Both the position numbers and the translations under genes were made by a program. From the NCBI GenBank assembly GCA_020851395.1, contig JADZCW010000167.1, positions 1 through 7,317 of the forward strand: DNA of 7,317 bases. The letters run 5' to 3'. The notes under the pieces were generated by a model. That model was given only the letters and a program-made list of their open reading frames with translations. It had not been told where the DNA came from and did not search any database. Of the stretch, positions 1 through 6,545 are shown one piece after another (the stretch's first letter is position 1; each line of letters opens with the position of its first letter). Source of the DNA: Phycisphaeraceae bacterium. Lineage in GTDB: Bacteria; Planctomycetota; Phycisphaerae; Phycisphaerales; Phycisphaeraceae.

Positions 1-572
1 AGCAGCCGGAACTCCGTCGCCGTCAGCGTCACCGGCCGGCCTTCCACCCGCACCTCGTGCTTGGGCTGGTCGATCACGATCGCCCCCCGGTCAATGACCT
101 CCTGACCCGGATCGTACTCCCCCCCGTTGTCCGACCCCGTCGCGACCGCAGCCACCGTCACCGCCGGCGCCGGCCGCCGAAGGTTCGCCTTGATCCGCGC
201 CAACAGCTCACGCACCCGGAACGGCTTGACCACGTAATCGTCCGCCCCCAGCTCCAGCCCCCGCACCACGTCGGCCTCCTCCCCCTTGGCCGTGAGCATG
301 ATGATCGGCACCGAGCCCATCGCCGGCATCCGCCGCATCAGCCGGCAGACCTCCATCCCGTCGAGCTCCGGAAGCATCACGTCCAGCAGCACCAGGTCCG
401 GCGGCTCACCCTTGACCCGATGCAGCGCCTCCTCCCCCGACGCCACGCTCCGCACCTCGAACCCCTCGCGCGTCAGGTTGTAGTGCAAGAGGTCCCGCAG
501 GTCCGCCTCATCCTCCACGATCAGGATCGAGCCCAACGACACACTCAGCGGATCCTTTCGCTTGGCTTTCAT
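1..572 (-). CDS. OmpR/PhoB-family two-component response regulator (3' end outside window)
   Basis: The reading frame is open on the minus strand from an ATG at 572 to the left edge, giving 190 codons. Residues 15-133 form a receiver (REC) domain. The acidic pair is in LIVEDE (E20, D21), the phosphoacceptor is D64 in LLDVMLPELDG, the switch threonine is T94 in MLTA, and the conserved lysine is K116 in DDYVVKPF. A linker of about 40 residues follows. The visible frame ends in HEVRVEGRPVTLTATEFRLL, the start of an OmpR/PhoB winged-helix DNA-binding domain, whose recognition helix is beyond the window. Such proteins are cytoplasmic and bind DNA when phosphorylated by a partner histidine kinase. 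Receiver and linker resemble PhoB/PhoP-type regulators, but the sequence does not fix the stimulus. The partner kinase is not visible; it may lie downstream, past the left edge. No clear Shine-Dalgarno precedes the ATG. Confidence 0.93.
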   Translation of the reverse strand, partial: MKAKRKDPLSVSLGSILIVEDEADLRDLLHYNLTREGFEVRSVASGEEALHRVKGEPPDLVLLDVMLPELDGMEVCRLMRRMPAMGSVPIIMLTAKGEEADVVRGLELGADDYVVKPFRVRELLARIKANLRRPAPAVTVAAVATGSDNGGEYDPGQEVIDRGAIVIDQPKHEVRVEGRPVTLTATEFRL

Positions 573-599
573 GGATGCACCGGTGGTTAACTGCACCTC

Positions 600-615
600 G
601 AACGCCCCGGCGTTC
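600..615. repeat. 7-bp inverted repeat upstream of the response regulator gene
   Basis: GAACGCC and GGCGTTC are perfect inverted copies separated by two bases. The repeat lies 28 bp before the regulator's ATG, between it and the candidate -10. It could be an operator, for example for autoregulation, or a small hairpin in the 5' leader. The GAAC...GTTC ends resemble a Gram-positive LexA box, but the spacer is 8 rather than 4, so I do not call it one. Confidence 0.35.
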
Positions 616-641
616 CGTTTCCTGACCCGGTAAAGGGTCTC

Positions 642-670
642 ATCATAAAAACAACCGTAATTCCCAAGGA
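642..670 (-). promoter_or_regulatory. Candidate promoter of the response regulator gene
   Basis: On the minus strand, TATGAT (647 down to 642) matches the -10 consensus at 5 of 6 positions. A poor -35 (TCCTTG, 670 down to 665) lies 17 bp upstream. The surrounding 640-700 stretch is AT-rich compared with the rest of the window, as expected for a promoter. Transcription would start near 635, leaving a leader of about 60 nt that carries the palindrome at 600-615. The assignment rests mainly on the -10 hexamer. Confidence 0.3.
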
Positions 671-682
671 CACCTTTGTGTT

Positions 683-722
683 AAAAAAAGATGAGAAAGT
701 TGAGCGATTCCTTTGCTTCATC
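683..722 (-). terminator. Rho-independent terminator of the DUF971 gene
   Basis: Read on the minus strand, a hairpin begins 8 bp after the DUF971 stop codon. The outer stem is GATGA (722-718) with TCATC (694-690). A G-C pair and AAAG/CTTT (714-711 with 699-696) continue it past single-base bulges, around an 11-nt loop. Seven T residues (689-683) follow at once. The stem is AT-rich and bulged, so it is of modest strength, but position, order and T-tract all fit an intrinsic terminator. It would insulate the response regulator gene downstream on the same strand. Confidence 0.55.
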
Positions 723-730
723 GCACCGGC

Positions 731-1135
731 TTATAGTGCGCCCCCCGCGGACTCACCCGCCGGCCCCGCGGTCTCCGCCGGACGGTTCGGGTCGATCTGG
801 CGCAAGTACGCCCAACTGTAGATTCCCGTGTCGTGCCCATCGGAGAACGTGATCCGCAGCGCGTACTGCCCCACCAGTTCCGCCCCCACCGCCGTCAGCG
901 GACGTCCATCCCCTACATCGCTAACGGGCAGCACCGTCAACGGATTGCTCGCCATCGACTCGCGCAGCTCCTTCGCGTCAGCCGACGGCGACCACTTGCG
1001 CAGGTACGCGATCGGGTAAAAACTCACCCGCCCGTCCTCCCACGTCACCGTCAACCCCTTGTTTTTCGCTAAATCCAGGTGCTTGGGTCGCGGAACCGCC
1101 TCGATGCTCGGTCGGGTTGTTGATGCGCCATTCAT
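731..1135 (-). CDS. DUF971 / GBBH-like N-terminal domain protein
   Basis: The product is 134 residues. Residues 28-50 (LTVTWEDGRVSFYPIAYLRKW) and 90-113 (QYALRITFSDGHDTGIYSWAYL) are the two hallmark blocks of DUF971, the small domain at the N-terminus of gamma-butyrobetaine hydroxylase and also found fused to Mrp/ApbC-type ATPases. In the zinc-binding form three cysteines follow the first block (C-P-C-x2-C); here the segment is W-S-P-S-A-D-A, so all three are absent, while H101 in SDGH remains. A zinc-free version is therefore likely. The C-terminal 20 residues are low-complexity (Ala/Gly/Glu/Pro). I chose the ATG at 1135 rather than an upstream in-frame TTG at 1165, because TACTAT lies 6 bp before this ATG and the longer form would overlap the divergent promoter. 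Biochemical role is unknown. The divergent neighbour is a 2Fe-2S ferredoxin. Confidence 0.85.
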   Translation of the reverse strand: MNGASTTRPSIEAVPRPKHLDLAKNKGLTVTWEDGRVSFYPIAYLRKWSPSADAKELRESMASNPLTVLPVSDVGDGRPLTAVGAELVGQYALRITFSDGHDTGIYSWAYLRQIDPNRPAETAGPAGESAGGAL

Positions 1136-1141
1136 ACTCAA

Positions 1142-1147
1142 ATAGTA
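1142..1147 (-). promoter_or_regulatory. Candidate -10 hexamer of the DUF971 gene (leaderless type)
   Basis: On the minus strand TACTAT is followed by six bases and then the ATG at 1135. This spacing would put the transcription start at or next to the start codon, the arrangement of leaderless mRNAs. There is no Shine-Dalgarno in the interval and no good -35 at 16-18 bp. Confidence 0.45.
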
Positions 1148-1151
1148 GCCC

Positions 1152-1181
1152 TTGTCCCGCCCCAACTTCCGCGCCTACTCT
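1152..1181 (+). promoter_or_regulatory. Candidate promoter of the ferredoxin gene (leaderless type)
   Basis: TTGTCC (1152-1157, 4 of 6 to TTGACA) and TACTCT (1176-1181) are separated by 18 bp, and the hexamer is six bases before the ATG at 1188. A start at the ATG itself is predicted. No Shine-Dalgarno is present. The site overlaps the divergent DUF971 upstream region, so both genes may be co-regulated. Confidence 0.45.
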
Positions 1182-1187
1182 TTTCCC

Positions 1188-1571
1188 ATGGCCCAACCCA
1201 TCCCCGACCTCCACAACTTCCAGCGCCAGGCCGCCCAAGCCGTCGGCGTCCCCGTCATCCGCCGCCACATCTTCCTCTGCTGCGACCAGACCATCCCCGA
1301 CTGTTGCGACAAGGCCCAGTCCATCGCCGCCTGGGAATACCTCAAACGCCGCCTCAAAGAGCTCGGCCTCTCCGAACAGGGCGGCATCTACCGTACCAAA
1401 GCCAACTGTCTTCGCATCTGCAAGGGCGGCCCCATCGCCGTCGTCTACCCCGAGGGCGCATGGTATCGACAGTGCGACCCCCTGGTACTGGAGCGCATCA
1501 TCCAGGAGCACCTGATCAATGGCCAGGTCGTCCAAGACTATCTAATCGAGCAGCATCCCCTACCCCAATAA
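1188..1571 (+). CDS. Thioredoxin-fold [2Fe-2S] ferredoxin
   Basis: The 127-residue protein matches the thioredoxin-like 2Fe-2S ferredoxin family (Aquifex ferredoxin and NuoE C-terminal-like fold). The strand RRHIFLCC (25-32) leads into candidate ligands among C31/C32 and C39/C40. The second ligand pair is C74-x3-C78 in KANCLRICKGGP, followed by IAVVYPEGAWY and a C-terminal helix (LVLERIIQEHLINGQVVQDYL) typical of stand-alone family members. Two CC pairs near the first ligand sites make the exact choice unclear. The role is cytoplasmic electron transfer or Fe-S handling; the partner is unknown. The ATG at 1188 was preferred to an in-frame TTG at 1152 because family homology begins after it and a -10-like hexamer sits 6 bp before it. 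The gene ends 4 bp before the convergent PEGA gene with no terminator visible. Confidence 0.88.
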   Translation: MAQPIPDLHNFQRQAAQAVGVPVIRRHIFLCCDQTIPDCCDKAQSIAAWEYLKRRLKELGLSEQGGIYRTKANCLRICKGGPIAVVYPEGAWYRQCDPLVLERIIQEHLINGQVVQDYLIEQHPLPQ

Positions 1572-1575
1572 GCCC

Positions 1576-2061
1576 TCACCGCCCCGGCGCCGTCTTCGCC
1601 TCCCGCTCCGCATCCCCCGCCGGCCGCGTCGTCGGCCCCTGGATCCCCGCCGTCTGCTGACCCATCGCCCGCGCCCGCTCGAGCAGCGCGTCGACATCCG
1701 TCGCGTTGACCCCGTCCTCCATCGGCAGCGGCGTCATCGTGAAATGCCACGCCACCTCCGACTTGGCGTTGGGCACCATCTCCGCCACCAGATCCGGCCC
1801 GATCGCCTCCCACCACGGTATCTTCGCCCGCTGTTCGACCCACAGCGGCGCGTACCCCTCCTTCTCCAGCCGCACGTCGTACACCCCATAGAACTGGAAC
1901 GGCACGCGCACGGGCGTCCGTCCCACCTCCTCGTCGTTGAGGTAGACCAGCGCCCCGACCGGCTCGCTCGTGATGCTGATCGTCCGCTCCACGCACCCAG
2001 CCACCGCCAGGCACGCGAGCATCGCCACCGCCATCTTCCATGGACCCGTCATCTTGACCAT
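1576..2061 (-). CDS. PEGA-domain lipoprotein
   Basis: The protein has 161 residues. Residues 1-22 form a lipoprotein signal peptide: a basic start (MVKM..WK), a hydrophobic core, and the lipobox VAGC with C23 as the lipidated residue. Residues 28-72 form a PEGA domain (ISITSEPVGALVYLNDEEVGRTP, then VYDVRLEKEGY), a small beta-fold common on envelope proteins. The rest (about 75-161) contains WWEAIGPDLVAEMVPN and a polar Ala/Arg-rich tail with no recognised domain. It should be anchored on the outer face of a membrane, but its function is unknown. An alternative ATG lies three codons downstream (2052) and would leave the signal peptide intact. The start at 2061 is favoured by TACAAT seven bases upstream. 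It lies 23 bp after recX on the same strand and may be co-transcribed with it as well as from its own promoter. Confidence 0.85.
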   Translation of the reverse strand: MVKMTGPWKMAVAMLACLAVAGCVERTISITSEPVGALVYLNDEEVGRTPVRVPFQFYGVYDVRLEKEGYAPLWVEQRAKIPWWEAIGPDLVAEMVPNAKSEVAWHFTMTPLPMEDGVNATDVDALLERARAMGQQTAGIQGPTTRPAGDAEREAKTAPGR

Positions 2062-2068
2062 GCCCGAG

Positions 2069-2074
2069 ATTGTA
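2069..2074 (-). promoter_or_regulatory. Candidate -10 hexamer of the PEGA lipoprotein gene (leaderless type)
   Basis: On the minus strand TACAAT matches TATAAT at 5 of 6 positions, seven bases before the ATG at 2061, in the 23-bp gap after recX. No convincing -35 is found at 16-19 bp. If used, it gives a leaderless transcript independent of recX. Confidence 0.45.
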
Positions 2075-2084
2075 ACGCTCCGGT

Positions 2085-2768
2085 CTACTCCCCGTCCTCG
2101 TCACTCCCCACCCGCCGCATCGCCCTCTCAATCACCTCCGACTCAAACCCCCGCCTCGCCAACAGCCCCCACAGCCTCCGCTTCCTCACTGCCGGCTCCA
2201 GCCCCGCCAACCGCGGCAGCCGCGCCCGCGCCAATTTCATCGCCGCCGCCAACGCATCCTCATCCGAAGGAGCCAGCTCCCCGAGCACCTGGTCAACCAC
2301 CTTCCTGCTCAACCCCTTCTGCCCCAGCTTCACCCCCAGCAGCCGCACCCCCGCCGGCTTCCTCGCCAAGATCTGTCTGACCAACTCCCGCCCCATCGTC
2401 AGATCATCCACCGCCCCGATCCGCTCAAGCCGCTCGAGCGCCGCCGCGATCACCGGCCTCTCGAACCCCGCCTTTTGCAGCTTCAATTCCACCTGACGCC
2501 GGCTCGCCGCCCGCCGGTTGAGCATCTTCATCGCCGCCTTGAACGCCCGCTCGCTGACCCTCGCCCCCGCCACCCGCTCCGCCAGCGCGTCGTCCCACAC
2601 CTGCCCCACCCTCAGCCCCAGCTCCGCCGCCAGCTTCACCGCCAACGTCGCCACCCGCCGCCTTCCCACCCGCACCGCCACGCTCACCACCCCCTCGCCC
2701 TCCCGGCTTTCCACCGGCTCGATCGCGGTGATCCTTCGATCCCCAGGATTTGCGGTCGGGTCAAGCAT
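2085..2768 (-). CDS. recX: Regulatory protein RecX
   Basis: The 227-residue protein has the RecX layout. An N-terminal beta-rich part comes first (RITAIEPVESREGEGVVSVAVRVG, residues 12-35). Three tandem three-helix repeats follow at about 74-119, 125-160 and 172-220. Signature segments are LNRRAASRRQVELKLQKAGF (83-102) with the paired VIAAALERLERIGAVDD, the second-repeat GVRLLGVKLGQKGLS, and the third-repeat LWGLLARRGFESEVIERAM. RecX binds RecA filaments and usually restrains recombination and SOS induction. recA is not adjacent; in many bacteria it is, so here recX is a separate locus paired with a lipoprotein gene. No LexA-like box was seen upstream. The ATG at 2768 has TAAGAT six bases upstream and no Shine-Dalgarno. 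Confidence 0.9.
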   Translation of the reverse strand: MLDPTANPGDRRITAIEPVESREGEGVVSVAVRVGRRRVATLAVKLAAELGLRVGQVWDDALAERVAGARVSERAFKAAMKMLNRRAASRRQVELKLQKAGFERPVIAAALERLERIGAVDDLTMGRELVRQILARKPAGVRLLGVKLGQKGLSRKVVDQVLGELAPSDEDALAAAMKLARARLPRLAGLEPAVRKRRLWGLLARRGFESEVIERAMRRVGSDEDGE

Positions 2769-2779
2769 GTCCCTATCTT
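2750..2779 (+). promoter_or_regulatory. Candidate promoter of the isomerase-esterase pair
   Basis: TTGCGG (2750-2755) and TATCTT (2774-2779) are 18 bp apart, each a partial match to consensus. Transcription would begin near 2786, giving a leader of about 90 nt before the ATG at 2876. The leader is C-rich with no recognised RNA motif. It overlaps the recX start region. Confidence 0.25.
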
Positions 2780-2805
2780 AATGGCCTGTTCACCCGCCGG
2801 CCCAA
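2775..2805 (-). promoter_or_regulatory. Candidate recX promoter (leaderless type)
   Basis: On the minus strand TAAGAT (2780 down to 2775) is six bases before the recX ATG. TTGGGC (2805 down to 2800) could be a weak -35, but the 19-bp spacer is long. The -10 hexamer overlaps a plus-strand TATCTT, so the divergent recX and isomerase promoters may compete. Confidence 0.35.
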
Positions 2806-2875
2806 GGCCGCCGCCCTCTTGCGGCTCCCTCCCCGGCCATCCATCCGTCGCCTTGTCCAGAAAGTGAGCCCCCCC

Positions 2876-3637
2876 ATGCTTTCCATGCCCGTCGGGATCC
2901 AGCTTTACTCCGTCCGCGACGCCTGCGCCAAGGACCTCCCGGGGGTGCTCAAGCGACTCGCCGCCATGGGCTACGAGGGCGTCGAGTTCGCCGGCTACTA
3001 CAACTACACCGCCACCGACCTCAAGAAAATGCTCGACGACCTGGGCCTCAAATGCTGCGGCACCCACACCGGCCTGTCGACCCTCATGGGTGACAAGTTC
3101 CAGGCCACCGTCGACTTCAACCGCACCCTGGCCAACCCCTACCTCATCGTCCCGGGCCTCTCCGCCGAGCAGACCAAGTCCATCGCCGACTGGTCCGCCG
3201 TCGCCAACCTCTTTAGCGGCATCTCCCAGCGCCTCGAGCCCCAGGGCTTCTATACCGGCTACCACAACCACCACACCGAGTTCACCCCCCTCGAGGGACA
3301 GCTCCCCTGGGATGTCTTCTTCGGCCAGACCAGCCCCCGCGTCATCATGCAGTTCGACACCGGCAACGCCCTGCACGCCAAGGTCGAGGCCGCCCCCTTC
3401 ATCCAACGCTACCCCGGCCGCGCCCTGACCGTCCACCTCAAGGACCACACCCTCGCCACCGGCCAGGACGCCATCCTCGGCCAGGGCGACGTCCCCTGGA
3501 AAACTCTCCTTCCCCTCTGCGCCACCGTCGGCAAGACCAAGTGGTTCATCGTCGAGCACGAGAACCCCAACGTCGACTCCATGACCGCCGCCGACGGCTG
3601 CATCAAGGGCCTCCGCAAGATCATGGCCGAGCTGTAA
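2876..3637 (+). CDS. Sugar phosphate isomerase/epimerase-like TIM-barrel protein
   Basis: The 253-residue product belongs to the xylose-isomerase-like TIM-barrel family (AP endonuclease 2 fold). The first strand is VGIQLYSVRD, followed by LKRLAAMGYEGVEFAGYY with E37. Active-site and metal-site candidates are H130/H132 in YHNHH, D161 in MQFDTGN, H187 and D190 in VHLKDH, and E227/E229 in FIVEHENP. It has no signal peptide, so it is probably cytoplasmic, unlike many secreted planctomycete homologues. Substrate cannot be read from the sequence; inosose or keto-sugar isomerases and epimerases share these motifs. The frame extends upstream to 2750 without family similarity. I chose the ATG at 2876 because the barrel begins at residue 6; ATG 2885 is also possible. 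The esterase follows 46 bp later on the same strand, suggesting one transcript. Confidence 0.88.
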   Translation: MLSMPVGIQLYSVRDACAKDLPGVLKRLAAMGYEGVEFAGYYNYTATDLKKMLDDLGLKCCGTHTGLSTLMGDKFQATVDFNRTLANPYLIVPGLSAEQTKSIADWSAVANLFSGISQRLEPQGFYTGYHNHHTEFTPLEGQLPWDVFFGQTSPRVIMQFDTGNALHAKVEAAPFIQRYPGRALTVHLKDHTLATGQDAILGQGDVPWKTLLPLCATVGKTKWFIVEHENPNVDSMTAADGCIKGLRKIMAEL

Positions 3638-3642
3638 TGCTT

Positions 3643-3677
3643 CCCCCCTCCTCCCCAACCCCTAACCCCCAACCCCC
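3643..3677 (-). other. Telomere-like G-tract array (potential G-quadruplex) between isomerase and esterase genes
   Basis: The plus strand carries C-tracts of 6, 4, 4, 5 and 5 (3643-3648, 3653-3656, 3659-3662, 3666-3670, 3673-3677). The last four are separated only by AA, TAA and AA. The minus (template) strand therefore reads as G4-5 runs with 2-3-nt loops, a strong quadruplex pattern; the C strand could form an i-motif. The mRNA would carry the C-rich side, so a translational G-quadruplex is not expected. It fills nearly all of the 46-bp gap, leaving no Shine-Dalgarno for the esterase. Confidence 0.6.
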
Positions 3678-3683
3678 ACTCCC

Positions 3684-4481
3684 ATGCCCCTGATCGACTG
3701 CCACTTCTTCTCCGACACCCTGCGCCTGAGCTGCTCGATGTACGTCGTCCTGCCGCGCGCCGCCAGCGGTGCTCAGATCGGCATGACCGAGACCTCCCGC
3801 GGCCCCGGCGCCAAGCGACCCGTCCTCTACCTCCTGCACGGCCTGTCCGACGACCACACCATCTGGCTCCGTCGCACCAGCATCGAACGCTACGCCACCG
3901 AGCGCGGCCTGGCCGTCGTCATGCCCGCCGTCGCTCGCAGCTACTACACGGACATGATGCTCGGTCTGCCCTATTTCAAGTTCGTCAGCGAGGAACTGCC
4001 CGCCATCGTGCAGGACCTTTTTCCCATCTCCGACCAACGCGAGGACAACTTCGTTGCCGGCCTCTCCATGGGCGGCTACGGCGCGATGAAGGTCGCCATG
4101 ACCTTCCCTCACCGCTTCGCCGCCGCCGCCTCCCTCTCGGGCGCCGTCGACGCCGTCCGCGTCGTCCGCGAGATCACCACCGACCGCGTCGCCGAGTTCC
4201 AGGCCGTCTTCGGCTCCTTCGACCAGATCGCCGGCTCGCCCAACGATCTCTTCCACCTCGCCGACAAACTCGCCGCCCTGCCCTCCGACCAACGCCCCCT
4301 GCTCTACCAGTGCTGCGGCACCGAGGACTTCCTCTACCAGGACAACCTCAAGTTCCGCGACCATCTGCGCAAACTCAGCCTGACGCTCACCTACGAAGAC
4401 GGCCCCGGCCTGCACGACTGGGCCTACTGGGACAAGATGATCCAGAACGTCCTGGCCTGGCTGCCCCTGCGCAAGCCCTGA
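3684..4481 (+). CDS. Alpha/beta hydrolase, EstA / esterase-D-like carboxylesterase
   Basis: The protein has 265 residues with a complete catalytic set. The oxyanion-side motif is VLYLLHGLSDDHTIW (47-61). The nucleophile elbow is GLSMGGYGAM with S128. The acid is probably D215 in CCGTEDFLY, and the base is H244 in GPGLHDWAYWD. The layout, including SYYTDMMLGLPYFKFVSEELP, matches the tributyrin-esterase EstA and S-formylglutathione-hydrolase-like group, which cleaves short-chain acyl or thioester substrates. No signal peptide is seen, so it is probably cytoplasmic. The true substrate is not deducible; formaldehyde-detoxification partners are absent. It follows the isomerase in the same direction and may act on an acylated sugar handled by it, which is a guess from position. 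No Shine-Dalgarno precedes the ATG. The thiC promoter begins just after its stop codon. Confidence 0.87.
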   Translation: MPLIDCHFFSDTLRLSCSMYVVLPRAASGAQIGMTETSRGPGAKRPVLYLLHGLSDDHTIWLRRTSIERYATERGLAVVMPAVARSYYTDMMLGLPYFKFVSEELPAIVQDLFPISDQREDNFVAGLSMGGYGAMKVAMTFPHRFAAAASLSGAVDAVRVVREITTDRVAEFQAVFGSFDQIAGSPNDLFHLADKLAALPSDQRPLLYQCCGTEDFLYQDNLKFRDHLRKLSLTLTYEDGPGLHDWAYWDKMIQNVLAWLPLRKP

Positions 4482-4483
4482 CC

Positions 4484-4512
4484 TTGCCCCGCCCCCTCGC
4501 CCCCCCTACACT
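4484..4512 (+). promoter_or_regulatory. thiC promoter
   Basis: TTGCCC (4484-4489, 4 of 6 to TTGACA) and TACACT (4507-4512) are separated by exactly 17 bp. The expected start is about 4519, where the first base of riboswitch helix P1 lies. That fit between promoter and aptamer start is the main support. The spacer is almost entirely C. Confidence 0.55.
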
Positions 4513-4516
4513 CCCC
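4487..4516 (-). other. Second G-tract array, inside the thiC promoter
   Basis: Plus-strand C-tracts of 4, 5, 7 and 4 (4487-4490, 4492-4496, 4500-4506, 4513-4516) are separated by G, TCG and TACACT. The template strand thus has four G-runs that could fold into a quadruplex with the -10 element in its longest loop. Any effect on transcription is inference. Confidence 0.45.
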
Positions 4517-4518
4517 TA

Positions 4519-4616
4519 GTTCGCCAGGGGTGCCCCGTGCACCGGAATTAACTTCCGGGGGGCTGAGAAAAACCCTTGGAACCTGATCCGGCTCGCACCG
4601 GCGTAGGGAGGCGAAC
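4519..4616 (+). promoter_or_regulatory. TPP (THI-box) riboswitch aptamer
   Basis: All parts of the thiamin pyrophosphate aptamer are present. P1 is GTTCGCC (4519-4525) with GGCGAAC (4610-4616). P2 is AGGGGT (4526-4531) with ACCCTT (4572-4577). P3 is GCCCC (4532-4536) with GGGGC (4559-4563), extended after a 5-nt bulge by CCGGAA/TTCCGG around a TTAAC loop. The invariant CTGAGA is at 4563-4568, CCTGATCCGG at 4582-4591, and P5 is CCGG/CCGG (4588-4591, 4598-4601), followed by GCGTAGGGA. P3 recognises the pyrimidine ring and the P4-P5 arm the pyrophosphate in known TPP aptamers. TPP binding should lower thiC expression. No T-run follows, so the control is probably translational. Confidence 0.97.
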
Positions 4617-4634
4617 CACGCTCCCCTTTCGCCC

Positions 4635-4670
4635 GTGTCCAGCCCTTTGCACGCTCACGCCAAAGGACAC
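4635..4670 (+). promoter_or_regulatory. Hairpin sequestering the thiC Shine-Dalgarno (riboswitch expression platform)
   Basis: GTGTCC (4635-4640) pairs with GGACAC (4665-4670), and TTTG (4646-4649) with CAAA (4661-4664), leaving a 5-nt bulge and an 11-nt loop. The thiC Shine-Dalgarno AAAGGA (4662-4667), nine bases before the ATG, lies wholly in the 3' arm. The sequence TTCGCC at 4628-4633 repeats the 5' strand of P1 (4520-4525), so the P1 3' strand can pair with either copy. CCTTT at 4625-4629, overlapping that second copy, could also mask the Shine-Dalgarno. A model follows: TPP stabilises P1, frees 4621-4633 and favours masking. The pairing is seen; the switching order is inferred. Confidence 0.55.
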
Positions 4671-4676
4671 GCGGCC

Positions 4677-6533
<1,857 letters not shown>

Positions 6534-6545
6534 CCTGACGTCACG

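Noticed and set aside
57..590. Plus-strand open frame of 177 codons opposite the response regulator
   Set aside because: It is rich in Arg, His and Pro with no domain; it is the antisense shadow of a clear receiver-domain gene.
600..615. LexA (SOS) box
   Set aside because: The ends match GAAC...GTTC but the spacer is 8, not 4, and the neighbouring gene is a two-component regulator, not a repair gene.
624..639. GACCC...GGGTC hairpin near the response regulator promoter
   Set aside because: A 5-bp stem with no T-run and no link to a gene end; too weak to call.
978..1535. Minus-strand open frame of 185 codons across the ferredoxin gene
   Set aside because: Low-complexity Gly/Val/Ala/Asp composition typical of an antisense frame in GC-rich DNA; both overlapping genes on this stretch have clear families.
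2684..3658. Long minus-strand open frame (324 codons) opposite the isomerase gene
   Set aside because: Composition is Gly/Val/Glu/Asp-rich with no motif, and it overlaps both recX and the isomerase; it is a shadow of the latter.
3621..4415. Minus-strand open frame (264 codons) opposite the esterase
   Set aside because: No recognisable domain; mirrors the codon pattern of the esterase gene, which has an intact catalytic triad.
4635..4676. Upstream GTG start extending ThiC by 14 residues
   Set aside because: The extension lies in the riboswitch expression platform, and the ATG at 4677 has a Shine-Dalgarno at suitable spacing.
6536..6543. TGACGTCA palindrome in the thiC-permease gap
   Set aside because: Only 8 bp, not extended by flanking symmetry, with no loop or T-run; it cannot serve as a terminator and is probably chance.
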